Shown here: positions 51,910-64,000 of the stretch, one piece after another | Layout: each line of letters begins with the position of its first letter | Numbering within the stretch: position 1 is the stretch's first letter | NCBI GenBank assembly: GCA_011634665.1 | Contig: WAEK01000011.1 | Span: forward strand, 1,482,501-1,546,500 | Direction: 5' to 3' | Length of the DNA stretch: 64,000 nt | Origin: Mortierella sp. BCC40632 | Taxonomy: Eukaryota; Mortierellomycota; Mortierellomycetes; Mortierellales; Mortierellaceae | Notes under the pieces: generated by a model | Database searches by the model: none | Told to the model about the DNA's origin: nothing | Seen by the model: only the letters and a program-made list of their open reading frames with translations | Made by a program: the position numbers and the translations under genes

Positions 51910-54675
51910 GGGTCCGTTGGCATCAGGCACGCAAAAGACTTATCAATATCTACTCTGGATTGTTATGGGGATATTTAGTCTATCGATACATCAATGACAC
52001 CAACACTTGCTTCTGCAATGGCGGGATCCACAGGAGCAAGCACACCACGGCAAAAGGCACTTAAGGAGGAACCATACTCTGAACCACTCTTCACTCCAGA
52101 ACTCCAGGCAAGTCGACTACCTAACTACTTAAATGATTGGATATGTTGTCTTGTACTAAAGATTAGCAATAACTTTACCATGGCTAATATGCTCATTTAC
52201 CTCTTGTTACTCCGCTTGTAGACGGCATCGTCAACAATGCCACTATTTACACCAACAGTTGAGCACACTCAGGCAGAAAGCTCGGGCGATGATGAGGACC
52301 TTGGAGAACTAGCAGCAACAATGGATAAACTTCGCTTATTTGACGCCTCAGTCTACTTTGGAAAGGGTTCAATGCTTTTCACTTCGACGGATCAAAATCA
52401 GTTTTGGGACGAAGAGATTTCATTTGATGTTCATGATGTCCATAACATCGATATCCCCGCTGAGGCTACTGTCCTGCCACCTGTAGAAGTCATCGATGCT
52501 CTTTTCGATATTTATTACCAGGTTTGTACACGAACCGGCTATTGAATGGGCGATATGTGCCGTTTTATACAGCTCTAGCTGTCGATTGTTTAGGCCGCCC
52601 ACGATTGACTAGCATGGCTTCTTTGTTCTGTAACTACTACTTGTCCATTTTAGCACTACTACGTTTATTTGCCAATGATTCAGAAAACGACCCTCTTACA
52701 AGCACTAGAAGATCGGTTTGAACCTCAGAGTATTTTCCTTCTAAACAGTGTGTTCATGGCCTCAGCATTGACAGGAGATTACATTCACCCTTCCTGCTTC
52801 TCGACTCCGAATGATCCTAAAACTCTGGGAACACCATTTTTTGAGAGAGCACGAATGGTTCTCGACTATTGCATTGGCATTCCTCGGCTTTCGACAGTTC
52901 AGGGTTTAATCATGCTGTCCCGATATCCAAGGATATCAGGTCTAGGGTATAGCTATCGACAGCAGGCTATAACGATGGCTCTCGACCTGGGTCTGCATCG
53001 AAAATGTGATCGGTGGATTCCCGATAAGCAGGTGCAAGAGGCTAGGAAACGTGTCTTTTGGTGTATCTACGGTGCCGATAGCTCGTCTGCTAGCGTGACT
53101 GGACGTCGACCAGTGATTGATGATACAGAGATTGATGTGCCAATGATCGTACCTACGGAGGGAGAGTCAGAAACTGAGACAGCTCAGACCTTGTTTCTGG
53201 TGTATATTTGCCGACTCTGGAGGATCTTCCGGAACATCAAGAGATATATCTTTAATGCGAGCGAAGTCCAGGATATGGTGCCAGGAAGTTTACCTAAGAG
53301 TTATGAGCAGCAGCTGATCCAATGGCAGCTTCAACTTCCAGCCGCTCTCAGATTCAACTTTGATATGAAACCTGATGACTCTCAGGCCCAGTACAACTCG
53401 CGTGCAGGTAAGGGACAAGGCGTAGAGTAGCCTCTACTCTTTTGATGACCGACTTCGGCTCGCCTTGGCGTGGAAGAATGGTGGTAAATTTTACTCACCT
53501 GTTTCTCTCCTACACTCTCTCTTTTTAGGCATTGCACAAATGCTCTATGAGTCAGCGCTGATTCTCCTTCACAAACCCTACCTCTCTTCATCAGAGCACC
53601 TAAAGCGTTCACCCTATCGTTCACAGGATATCTGTATTAAGGCAGCAACCAAGATTACAGACATTGCCAAAGTTCTTGCCCGGACTTATCCAAAGGCATT
53701 TGAGCTAACTTCAGTTGCTGAATATGCTATGCTGAATGCGATCCGAATCCATGTTGTGTACATGAAATCGACCGATGCTCAGATTTCGCAGGAGGCGTCG
53801 GCTCAATTCGACTACATCCTCCGGTTCTTTAAAGAATTTTATTCCTCGCCAAGAGCCAACTGTGACGAGCAATCTCTCAACTGTGTACTGGAGTTCTTTG
53901 ATGAATTTATGCACTCAGTCAAGGGGATGTCCCAGGCAACGGTCCACATCTGTGCAGGAGCGATCAAGAATTTGGCGATTGCTAAGAGATCAAGGATAGT
54001 CGGTGGAAGGAGGATTGCGGGCACGCCCATACAGGCTCAAGGTCGTGGCCATGGACAAAGACACAGTCATGGACACCAGGTCTCTGGTCAGGAGGGACAA
54101 CTATCTGGAGGCGTTTCAGCATCGTCAAATTTGTCCGGATCAAGTCCAGGTGAGGTGGCTGCAGGAGGGCGCCATTCAAAGAATATCAGCCGACTTGTCA
54201 AGATCGGCAAACAAGAGCGTGCCAGGGCTAGAGGTGGATCAGTTCTGCTGTCTCCCCCGATGCCACAGATTGGGCCGTCAGCATTGATGTCGCCATCAAC
54301 GACGACGACGACTAGCTTTCATCGTAAACGACATAGCCAACTCCAACATGAGGCTCAGCAACGGAATAACATCAGCAGTCTTCAAGAATCCTCAGTATTT
54401 TCAACCCCTGGAGGAGTAGGCATAAAGGGAACCTCTACAGCAGGAACGGGATTAATTGGTGGGAACTCGACAACGAACGGATACATGCACCCAGGAAAGC
54501 TTCAAAAGGTGTCTCAGTTTATTAGTCCATTTGCGGGACCTCAGGTGATGGAAAGTTTAAAACAATTCCAAACATCCAAGGCCATTCTCAGCCAACCTCA
54601 GGTGATGGGAACGATGCAGCAACCCCTTGGCAATGCATCGGCTACTGCAAGCGAGATATTCCCTGGATTTGGTAG

Positions 54676-54711
<36 letters not shown>

Positions 54712-55846
54712 TCAACAGGTATTGGCGATGGCTCTTCAGCAGCAGCAGCAGCAGCAGCAGCGACAACAGCAACTCCAGATGCCTCCACAACAAGCACAGC
54801 AGCTGTATGGACAAATTGGCCAACAGGTCGGTTTATTCGACACTCTTAATCCTCAGTTCTGGAACGAAATGAGTGCGTCCACTGGCCTAACTTCGACTGG
54901 CATGACTTGTTTCCTGCCTGGAGGAAACACAAGTACGGGGATGATGACAACCGACATGAACCCGGCCCAGCTATTGGACGGGTCTATTGCGACCAGCACC
55001 GCATCATCTAATATCGCGGGTACTATCACTACCAATAATGCAAGCACCACTACCTCAGTTACCTCTACAGGAGTGGGAGCAGGAACAGGATCGACAATGA
55101 ACAGCCCTAACGGTGCTTTTGCGGCGGCCACGGCCGTTGCAGTCACAAATGGACTCTTAAACGCAACACTCTATGGACCCTCGGCGACGACAACAACGGT
55201 CGCTAATACAGGAGATGCAGGCATTATAGATCCCTCAACGGGTTTGTTTATGACAATGAAAGTCGAGTCTGCGGATCCATCATCCGAGTTGCTAGCCACT
55301 ACCAGCACCGCTAGTGCTGTTCCAACGACGACAATAACGACGATGACATCGACAGGCACGCCTTCAGGAATCATACCATCCACCGTGGCGACAGACCCAT
55401 CGATTACTACTGGATTGATGGATGAAGAACTGACTGCAGACCAGGTTCAAGCGCTATTAGAGCAGACGCTTGCTCAGGCTGCAGCGGCCAGCGGCGGTCA
55501 AATGCATTCAAACAACATATATCTTTCACAACCGTCAGTCCAGATGAACAACAATACCCGGAATTTATTCTCACAGCATGGTCATGGAATTAATACATAT
55601 CTGACGTTACCCCAGAACTCGACGATGCAACCGACCTATTCTCAGCCGCAACTGCAACAGCAACAGCTGCTGCAACAGCAGCCGCAGCAGTTGCTGATGT
55701 CTATTGGACAATCCCAACCAATTCTTCAGCAACAGCAGCAGCAACAACAACACCAGCAACAACAGTCAGCTTTGCCGAACCGGAATCTAGAGTTGAGTGG
55801 AGTTCAGGAAGAATTTCTCCATTCAGGCTGGCCAGTGATGATGTAG
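49818..55846 (+). CDS. Zn(II)2Cys6 fungal-specific transcription factor with Gln-rich activation region
   Basis: Six exons (49818-49889, 51360-51848, 51979-52107, 52222-52521, 52654-53407, 53529-55846) give 1353 aa. The zinc cluster GCDQCRRRKTKCDQVRPTC (Cys17, 20, 27, 34), then GPCLYAGLMEC (Cys37, 45), is assembled only after splicing a 1470-nt first intron that splits it after RRRK. A coiled-coil-like linker (EVEILEARLETIESTY) follows. The middle-homology domain (about 330-600) contains IYYQHYYVYLPM, MALDLGLHRKCDRW and RKRVFWCIYGAD, as in the XlnR/Gal4-type fungal_trans fold. The C-terminal 700 residues are Gln/Ser/Thr/Asn-rich with CAG-encoded polyQ. Intron 3 is GC-AG (CAG then GCAAGT). It is a nuclear DNA-binding regulator; target genes are unknown, but it is divergent from a transporter gene. 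Confidence 0.92.
50608..50643 (+). repeat. (TCCTCA)n hexanucleotide repeat in regulator intron 1
   Basis: Six near-perfect TCCTCA units lie within the 1470-nt first intron of the zinc-cluster gene. This intron also contains an A/G-rich run just downstream (50665-50698). Confidence 0.8.
54677..54762 (+). repeat. CAG trinucleotide repeats encoding polyglutamine
   Basis: Two CAG runs (about 54677-54708 and 54737-54760) within the last exon of the regulator encode polyQ stretches interrupted by HQQVLAMAL. A third CAA/CAG-rich block follows at about 55650-55765. Such tracts often act as activation or condensate-forming regions in fungal regulators. Confidence 0.88.
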
Positions 55847-56746
55847 CTAGCTACTCAAAGTAGTAATTTAAACAAAAACCAGATCTCTTGGAGTAGTTGT
55901 CTTGGGGCTTTAGTGTATCGTGTGACATTGAATGATGGGACGGACACCAGCTTCACTCAATAGTACAAAGCGATGCATCGTTCCACCGTCACCAGTTTTA
56001 TTATGCCTCTAGATTTCGTTCGTGATATCTTTCCACTGCCTCTTCAACTTTCTCTCTCTCTCACTCGCTCTCATGTAAGCCTTTGAGATGACTTGGTTTA
56101 ACCCTCCTGAGAAAGCAAGCAAGCTGTAGAAGAAGAGTCCTCTGTTAAAGTAACACATGTGTGCTACTGGACCCAGCAACGGGTCAACACAGGATAGGTG
56201 TGAGTATGAGTGACAGCTCAGAAGCATTGAAAGTGCTTTTGGCTCTTACTTCCACGAATCCTTCTTCCCAAGCTACATTCAAAGAAGACACTGAAGTGGA
56301 GAGCCGATACGACATGGACAAGGAGATTAAAGGACGGATAGGTGTCTTCAGCTCTGTGGACAGGCAGAATTCGGTTCCCTTTGACCAATCACTGCTCAAA
56401 TTTGTGAAGAGTCTCGCGCCCCAAAGGTCTCTTTTGGCATGGAGTGAAAGGTTATGGAGTGGTGGAAAGAAAATCTCAACTGGGTACCAAAAAAAAAAAA
56501 AAAAAAAAAAAAAATAGTATGGTCCGAGCATTCTCTTCTCTTTCTCTCTTTCTCTTTCTCTCTTTGTCATCACCTCATTCTCTTTTCATCCATTGTACCA
56601 ATTATTTGAGCCAGCGAATACCTGTCCTCATTTCACACCCCAGACCGACAACATCGCATTCATTTTTTTTTTTTTTTTTTTTTTTTGTTTGACAACCTCA
56701 TTCAGATAATCGCTCCGCATCCAGCAAGGCTGCCGGGTAGCTAAGG
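55847..56746. other. Intergenic region between the regulator and the hydrolase gene
   Basis: This contains the regulator 3' flank, a 27-base A-run (56488-56514) and a 25-base T-run (56662-56686), then the hydrolase promoter. A plus-strand frame at 56161-56517 ends in the A-run and has no ATG-led gene structure, so it is not called. Confidence 0.45.
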
Positions 56747-59101
56747 ATGATTCTCAATTTACTAGCGACTATGCTCATTCTGGGCATATTAGGCGTGATC
56801 CTCCTACTGGCTGCCTATGTGGTAATTCCAATCGACTGTCTGTTGCCAGAAAGATCAAGCTCAATGAATGAATGCAGGGTGTCCAATGGACTCTGAGCAA
56901 CTTTGCAGGCTGACCTGCGTTTATCTCTTGTCCCATCCCTAATTCTCCCACGATAATAGACTTCACTAGCCATTCTTCTCTTTGTGCCTTGGACACAAGC
57001 ATACCTTGTTTTTGCGCACTGGCTCCGCCTCCAGAACCCTGTGCGGCTCCTCACACCTGAGGCATACACGCTTAGACGTAAGTCTCTGTTGTGGCATTGC
57101 GTGATACGGTAGAAAATGGTCGCGTGAAAGAATATGCTCCCTCTCAATCCAAGTCATTCTTAAGTAACTTGGATAGGCCCTGAAAATATTTTTTACTCTC
57201 CTTTCTTATAGCATTCTCAACACGGAATATCCGGATATCGACCCCAGATGGGCTTATGCTCGGCGCATGGCACATTCTACCAAACAACACGCCTCGACTG
57301 ACACTCGAGAGGATCCATGCGCTCAAAAGTCGCTCCATCTCAGCTACAGATACTTCTACTGCGGGTGTGGATATCACCGATGATGATCATGTGGCTAATA
57401 TGGATAGAAAGGCGGAAATGCTCTATGAGGATGCTCTCCACAAGGCAGAGATGGTTGTTCTTTATTTCCACGGCCAAGTCGGTAAGGAATACTTTCACAT
57501 TTCTTGACTATCGGTCGAAATATTACTAGGGTACCCTATCCAACATGTCTCTACCATCTACTCTTTTTTAATGCCGCATCCTTAGGCGATCGCGGCAAGT
57601 CCAACCGAGTGGCAACATACAAGGGCATCCAAACAGCCCTTCCATCTGCACATGTGATCGCTATGGACTGCAGAGGATATGGAGACTCGGAAGGCTTCCC
57701 TTCCGAGATTGGATTCAAAGTTGATGCACTCGCCGCCTGGAATTGGATCACGGACCGAGTCGAGAGCCGCAAAGTTATGATCTATGGACACTCGTTAGGA
57801 TCAGGAATTGCGACGAATCTGTGCCTTCAGCTAGAGGACCAGAACGAAACCCCTCTGGCCTTGGTCCTGGATGCTGCCTTTACTTCTATGCCTGACATGA
57901 TGACAGCTTATCGAAGAATACCTATTGTCCGGCCATTTGCAAGATTCCCCATGCTGATAAACCATTTCAAGATGAAAATCACTGATCGATTTGAGACTGT
58001 GCGCGCAGTCGAGGTAAAATTGAGTATCTCTAGTGGAGGTAGGATCGACTATACTCTACCTTTGCTCTAGAAAACTAACCCAAAATTATCACTCTTTGTA
58101 TGGTTAACTAGACAATTAAATCGCCACTACTTTTGATTCATGGTGAGGAAGATGCTGATATCCTCATTTCTAATTCTCACACGCTCTTCCATACGGCTCT
58201 GACTGCAAGGCGGCTTCAATCGTGCACAAAGGAATTGGCGGTGACGGAGGCCGGTGAGGCGGCGTTTGAGGAGGATGAGCTTGCTAGAGAAGGATTAGAG
58301 CTTTCGTTCCAACAGCATGGATACTCGACAGGAACCAATCTCGGTCCTGTTCCAGGACTTCACCCAGAATTAGTGCAGAGGACTTCATCTCGCCAACAAC
58401 AACAGAACTCTCACCCATTTGGTGAGGAGAGACCAACCACATCGCTTGAATCAGACTCTGGAATCGGCAGTGAATTGACTACTGGCAACAGTAGCACATT
58501 TGCGACCTCCCCTCAACATGGGCCCAAAGGAGGGAATGAAAAAACAAGCAGAAGCAATGAAAAGCCAGTTCCCCATTCTGGAGAGATACCCCATTCTTCA
58601 TGGCATGGAGGCGGAGTAAAAGAAGGAGAGGTGCTAGAGGGACAAAACCAATGCAGGACTGTGCAGCTGGATTTCCCACGCGAGGGGTCGCTTGAATACA
58701 ACCAGGAATATCAGATTGGCTTCTTGACGGTGTTGTATGCAGTTCACAACACCTGTATGGACTTTGATATCTCAAGACAAGTATTGGGGACGTTTATGAG
58801 GACTGTAGAAAGTCGTTTAGTGGCCAAGGGGCTCCTAGCCTCAGCTCCAACATCTCCCTCAGTGTGTGGACAAGCAAGTGCAAACCCTTTCATGAACGAG
58901 ACTGAAACAACAGCCATGTCCAGGACAGGCTCTGGGGCGACAAGGGTGAGTGAGTCACTAGGAAAGGACTGCAATTGCGGTCATAGTGATTGGGAGGCTG
59001 AAGGACAAGGAAAGGTAGCAGAGTTGGACCTGGCTCGGATCCTGTGTAGAGACAAGATTGGGTATGTAGACCAGAGCGAGGTCCCAGAGGTAGTAGAATG
59101 A
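56747..59101 (+). CDS. ABHD12-like membrane-anchored serine hydrolase (lysophospholipase/monoacylglycerol lipase type)
   Basis: Five exons (56747-56821, 56960-57077, 57212-57481, 57586-58013, 58112-59101) give 626 aa. An N-terminal anchor (MILNLLATMLILGILGVILL) is followed by a second hydrophobic stretch, then the alpha/beta-hydrolase core. Core motifs are TPDGLMLGAWHILP, the oxyanion YFHGQVGDRGKSNR, DCRGYGDSEG, the nucleophile elbow GHSLGSG (Ser224), candidate acid Asp311 in LLLIHGEEDADI and candidate base His366 in FQQHGYSTG. This order matches ABHD12, whose members hydrolyse lysophosphatidylserine and monoacylglycerols at internal membranes. The protein is some 200 residues longer than usual: a polar insert lies between acid and base, and a long Ser/Glu-rich extension with one helical block (GFLTVLYAVHNTCMDF) follows. 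The fold is firm; the substrate is inferred. Confidence 0.88.
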
Positions 59102-59798
59102 AAAGCACCGAGAACTTTTTTGCTCTTTTATACCCACGCGGCGCCAGGTTGACGTAGATTTGCATGAGTGCCAGATACGTTTCACCAATGGAATATTTGG
59201 CAGTCATGGTTTTTTTTTTTTTTTTTTTTTTTTTTTGAGTGAGAGCATTGACATCGCGCATTTCCTGTTCCAGTCCTGCAATCTCAGCAACGGATCATAC
59301 CCCTAGAACCCTGCTCCTGTACTGTATCGGTAAGGAGAAAAGCTCGCGTTACGAGTTGCATTGTTAGCATCCTATACCTTACTCTTCTTTATTGAATCAT
59401 CATTTCATGAAGCGACGCCACCCATCAAATGGACCTTGTCATTTCACTTCTCCATGTGGATGGACCCAATGCTGATGGGAGAATTACATCTTCTCACAGG
59501 TGGTGTTCGTCATTGACTGGCTCTGTCCTGCAGAAGAAGCGTTCTACTCTCCTTTTTATTCTTTCCTGCTCGTTCTAGTCTTTTGGCGACTCGATTCCTA
59601 CCAGCTTGTCCAAGCGACCATTGTCGATGACTTCGATCGAGTTCATTGGATACCTGTAGATACTTCAGTAGCGGATGCAACCTACTTTTTTCCAGTGGCC
59701 AATTGCTCTACCATTGCCCCTACACTCATTTGCAACCTTGGTGCAAACAGTTCTTTTCTCACAACTTTATTTCTATTCACAGAGGACACCATCCGACC
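59102..59798. other. Intergenic region between the hydrolase and GATA-finger genes
   Basis: A 26-base T-run lies at 59211-59236. A plus-strand frame at 59500-59802 overlaps the next gene's leader but has no supported start. The region just before 59799 is C/T-rich, as expected for a fungal leader. Confidence 0.45.
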
Positions 59799-62700
59799 AT
59801 GAGTGTAACTGAAAGGTCCGTGAGAATTGATCTTGAGTAAAAGAATCGGGGTGAAACTCACTTGACCGCGTCTTTACTATCATACAGCTCTAATTCTTCC
59901 TTATTCTTATTTTTTTTTTTCCTCTTTGGTAACGTGCCTACTATCCCGCATATCGCTCATAAATAGTGCCCTCCTTCAGGCAACCTTGACTCAATCTCGC
60001 TACTCATGGACTCATACTGCCTTCCCACGATTTGTGCCCGAACCTGCTGCACGAGGACCTGGAGGGAAGAAGTTTGCATCGGAGCTTTCGTTGGCTGGAG
60101 TCTGTACCGTTTGTATCGGTCCCCACATCTTCCTGGAAACCAAGTTTTACCATGTCTATAATCCACCCCTGCCTGCGCCAATAGTACCTTCAACAGAAGA
60201 GTTGGTGGCGGGGATAGACCTAACAACATCTGCAGGACCAATGGAAATTGATGGCGACAATAATGGCGATGAGGGTGGTGAAAACCAAATGAACGCCGTG
60301 TCCACTGGACCGGCTATACCTGCTGTCGTTTTAGGAGGTTCACCAGCACCAGAGAGAGTCATTGAATTGATTATTGCGCGAACCAACAGTATTGCAGCAG
60401 CAGTAGAAAAGGCAGAAAAGGCATCGGCGGCGAAAGCTGCCGAGAGGCAACCTACACCAGAAACAACATCAACATCAAAAATGGAACTATCCGCTGGCTC
60501 GGATGATGCTTCAACCGAGATGCACGTTGACACAGTCAACAAATGTGGCGCTGACACTAATGATATGGAGGTTAGCGAAAGGACCGATGACTGTGAGCAT
60601 GTCCAAGCCCCGTCTGTTGACCAGAGCACTACATTTGAGAGACAATCTACCATGAACGACTCAGCAGCTATGGATGTAGATGTTATCCAGCCAGTCATGA
60701 CTGAGGTTCCGACGCCATCGGGTACTTCAGAGGCGAAGGGTGCCGCTATCAAAGAAGAACAGCCTGAACCTACACTGGGTTCAAAGAACAACGAGGCAGA
60801 ACAGCCTACAAAGGTCAAGCCTTCTGTGGAACTTACCGAACTAGAAAAACCGAAGGTCTCTCTAGTACGAACGTCAACACCAGCGCCCTCGGCAAAGGCC
60901 AGGGCATTAGCAGCAAGACAACAGAGACCACGACACCAGATTGCATTCGAATTCAAAGAAAACCCAGGAGCTCGATGGCTCTTTCCTCATGAGGCCTCGA
61001 TTGAGTTTGCACCCGAGAATGGAGAGGATCCTGCCAGGATCTTTGCCTCATTTTATCTTCAGACCTCACCTGAAGGATCAAAGTCAGGACATGGTCCCAC
61101 GGCTTTGGCCAATTCCTCTATTTCAGGACCCGGTGGTATTTTAGGATATGGCCAAGCAACGACAATGGTCATTATCCAAGCGACGGTCGATCTTTGGCGT
61201 GGGCTTGAGCATTCAACAATGGAGTCGACAGCTGTCTACAGGATTATGATGGAAAGGATGAAGCATATCCCAGCCCGGTCCTATGTCCAATACAACCTAC
61301 CAACAGACTTTCCAGATGACCAATTAGAGCCATTGGGGCTCAAAAAGCTCCCAGACAACAGAGTTGTGTCTCTTTACAGCCTTGAAGCACCGAAAAGGAA
61401 GCTTGAGGTAAAATTGATATACTGAACTATTTTTTACATTGCTCTTAGAATATCATCGCAGTATGAGTTCTGATGCGGCTGCTGGTCTTTTTTTTTCCTT
61501 TTTTTTTTTCTTTTAATGCCTTAGAATGAACAAACTACAGCAGTGGGATCGAAAGGAAAACGTTCAAAAGCAGGACAGGATGCATCTAAAAAAGGTTCAC
61601 AGGCAGCAGACTCCTCAGCATCCCAAACAAAAAAGAAATGCGCCTACTGTGGCTCGACCAAGACACCAATGTGGAGACGAGGACCCGATGGACCCCATAC
61701 GCTCTGTAATGCCTGCGGTGTAAAGTGGAGAAACGGGAAGCTTGAATATACCAAGGCTCGCATTCATTCGTCTGAAGCTACCAAGGAAGACTCTCCACCA
61801 CCTCGCTCCCCTTCGCCCTCGCCCTCGCCTTCGCCTCCACCAGCGAATCCAGTCGTAGCGACGGTTATGGCACCCCCGTCAGTCGTTCTACCCCCGCCGA
61901 TGGCGTTAACAGTGCATCTCCCAAAACCTCCTCCCCCTCCTCCAATACTGACCACGACAGCGGACGCAGCATTGCGGATGCATAAAGAGAATCTGGTGAC
62001 GGCCCAATCCATGGAGGAAGCCTATGCTGCTGGAATTGAAGAGAGCAGGATTCAAACAAAAATGGCAGGTAGTCGAAGAGGCACTGCAGCCTCAAAGCAA
62101 CAGCAACAGCAACAGCAGGAATCGAATGCAATTGATAGCGGAGCAAAACAAAGAGATTCGCATGGGTCCAAATTGGATGGTGTAGAGAAACCTGCTTCCT
62201 CAAAGAAGCGGCAGTCAAACAAAGGTATGCAGAATCACTCTGGCCACAGCTTTTTTTTCTTCTTTTTCTTTTTCTTTTTCTTTTTCTTTTTTCTTTTTTC
62301 TTTTTTCTTTTTTCTTTTTTCTTTTTTCTTTTTCTTTTCATCCAAATTGACCCTAAAACTTACTACTTGTCAACTTTCATTCATTCTAGGGTCAGTAGCT
62401 GTAGGTCCCAAGATGGTGCCTATTCACCAAATTGGTGAGAATACCAAACCCCCAGGCAGACCAGGCAGGAAGGCTCAATCCGGATCAAAAGGATCAGGAG
62501 TAACTCCGAATACAGCTATTGGAGAAGCAACCCCTGCTTCCGAGGCTGTTGCCACTACAGTGGGCCCTGACCCTGTGGTTGCCGCGGCCATCATCTCACC
62601 AGAAGTACCGAATTCGACAGAGACAGTGACTGCTAATGTTTCGCCAAACCAGGAACAAGGAGAGCAATCGTCTTCTCCATCAGCTTTGCCTTTATCAGGC

Positions 62701-64000
62701 GCAACTGCGCTGACAGGGTCGGGAACAAGGACTGGAACGAGTACTCGAGGCGGCAAATCAGGAACTGCCAAGTCTGCCACTGCCAAACAAGGCGCAACAG
62801 GAGTACGGACGCCCAGATCAAAAGCAACTACGAGCACTCCAGGGCCGGTCGCTGCACCACCGTCAGGGCCTTCAACTGGAACAACCGCGACAACAGGGTC
62901 TGCGACTCAGAACCCCAGTACTAACGGACCAACAACAGCAACGCCAGGATCAGCTCCGTCAACTCCAGTGACATCGACAACGACGACCACTTCAAGCACG
63001 GCGGTAGGTTCGAGTAAATCGTCTATACCATTGACAGCTGCCGCCAAGCTGTCATTACTAAAAGCCTATGCTAATGCAGGTGCACAGCGATACCAGCTGA
63101 GTCAAGCAGCTGCATCGGCGGTGACTTCGATGACGATGCAACACCTTGCGGACGAAGGACTTTTATCCCTGTATGCGACCAAGAACCTGTATACGAACAA
63201 CACGGCAACATTCCCGTTGCATTTTCCGACTATTTCGATTGCCTTTGGCCCCAATAATGCTTTTTTCGCATATCCGAATTGCGCTGTCGTGCTGTATGAA
63301 AACCGATTCCAGATCAAGTTGGTGCACCACAGCAGCAACGGTGGTGGTAGCAGTGGAGGTAGTAGTGGAGGAGGAGGAGGCAGTAGTAGTAGTAGCAGTA
63401 GTAGTCGCGGGACAACTGGGGAACGAACTGATATCGACGTATGGAAGGAGGCGATAGAAGGGACAGAATTCCAAGTAATTGATGTTGGCGATGGCGAGAG
63501 TATGATTGTCCTCAAGGCGGTCTTGAAACAGTATCTTACACGGTAATGATAACCTCCATCCCGAGAAGATGGCACTATCTCTACTTGGCAAGATACATTG
63601 CTTCCTATGTCTTTTTATTCCTTTCTTCTTTGTTTCACTAACAGCTCCGAGCGTTTGATACCTGACTCAATCCTTAGATTTGACAAAGAGCTGTTGAATC
63701 CAGAGAGGAACGAGAGTCTGATTGTATTTAGATTCCGGGAACGATTGGATGGTGGTGGGCCGCCCGTCAAACCACTGTTAGAACAATGGCTCACTACCGA
63801 GATCCCAGTCGGGACAACCACCTCTACGTCCTCATCGCCTTCTACAGCATCAGCCGGTCCTTCTGCAAAAGCAGTACTATCTACAGGGACGGTGGGTCTG
63901 GGTTTAGGTCCTTCGTCGGCTTCAACAACACCTTCCACATCCGCCCCAGCGTCAATTTCGACCTCAACATCGTCTTCACCGTCGACGACACCAAATGCAA
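59799..64000 (+). CDS. GATA-type zinc-finger protein, large, 3' end outside the window
   Basis: Five exons are visible (59799-59836, 59967-61407, 61525-62224, 62390-63542, 63678 to the edge), all in frame. The N-terminus includes [20 protein letters not shown]; a Glu/Ala/Ser-rich linker follows. A conserved block [20 protein letters not shown] (about 387) continues into [22 protein letters not shown]-x2-C-x18-C-x2-C GATA finger lies at Cys532, 535, 554 and 557, with [19 protein letters not shown]. After a Pro/Ser/Thr-rich region, a C-terminal folded block contains [20 protein letters not shown] and [15 protein letters not shown], then [19 protein letters not shown]. It is a nuclear DNA- or chromatin-binding protein by the finger. 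The flanking blocks look conserved but I do not recognise the family. Confidence 0.85.
62250..62336 (+). repeat. (TTTTTC)n repeat in an intron of the GATA-finger gene
   Basis: T-rich hexanucleotide-like units (TTTTTC and TTTTTTC variants) fill most of the 165-nt intron between exons 3 and 4, upstream of the acceptor ATTCTAG at 62389. They form a continuous polypyrimidine tract in transcript sense. Confidence 0.88.

Noticed and set aside
56161..56517. 118-codon plus-strand frame ending in polylysine
   Set aside because: The end is a translated A-run, there is no convincing ATG context and no splice structure.
60156..60956. 266-codon minus-strand frame inside the GATA-finger gene
   Set aside because: It is antisense to an exon that joins in frame to a clear zinc finger; no independent features.

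Overview
The window is eukaryotic nuclear DNA, almost certainly from a filamentous fungus. Short spliceosomal introns (about 64-210 nt, with GT..AG ends and CTAAY-like branch sites), long pyrimidine-rich leaders, a Zn(II)2Cys6 regulator, a Whi3/Scw1-type RNA-binding protein and an LPMO-like secreted protein all point that way. Very long A/T homopolymers, (GA)n/(CT)n microsatellites, intronless F-box-like genes in tandem and a probable Fanzor relic suggest an early-diverging fungus such as Mortierellaceae. That placement is inference, not proven here.

Positions 1-14100 hold a tandem array built from a two-gene unit: a secreted copper-monooxygenase-like gene followed by an intronless F-box/LRR-like gene. 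Only the first LPMO-like copy (352-1104) is intact, and four degenerate copies follow. Of the four F-box-like genes (starts 1694, 4912, 8566, 11531) three are intact and the third is broken at its 3' end. All four F-box copies keep the same TATA-containing promoter block.

Positions 14.4-17.2 kb carry a minus-strand low-complexity hypothetical gene and a four-exon BUD23 (18S rRNA guanine-N7 methyltransferase). Positions 17.2-23.0 kb are gene-poor, with a small orphan two-exon candidate, a decayed Fanzor/TnpB-like element and simple repeats. A Whi3/Scw1-family RRM gene lies at 22988-25728.

Three large membrane-transport genes follow, all on the minus strand: a full ABCB transporter (27406-31755, 4 exons, 1335 aa), a full ABCC/MRP transporter (35534-40946, 7 exons, 1576 aa) and an APC-superfamily amino-acid transporter (41798-46252, 6 exons, 766 aa). 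Divergent from the last is a 1353-aa Zn2Cys6 regulator (49818-55846, 6 exons). Then come an ABHD12-like serine hydrolase (56747-59101, 5 exons, 626 aa) and a GATA-finger protein that runs off the right edge (59799 onward).

Exon structures were built by hand from ORF continuity, splice motifs and family conservation. Every multi-exon model closes in frame, and none has transcript support here. Three transporters beside one zinc-cluster regulator would fit a nutrient/efflux module, but that link is inferred from position only.
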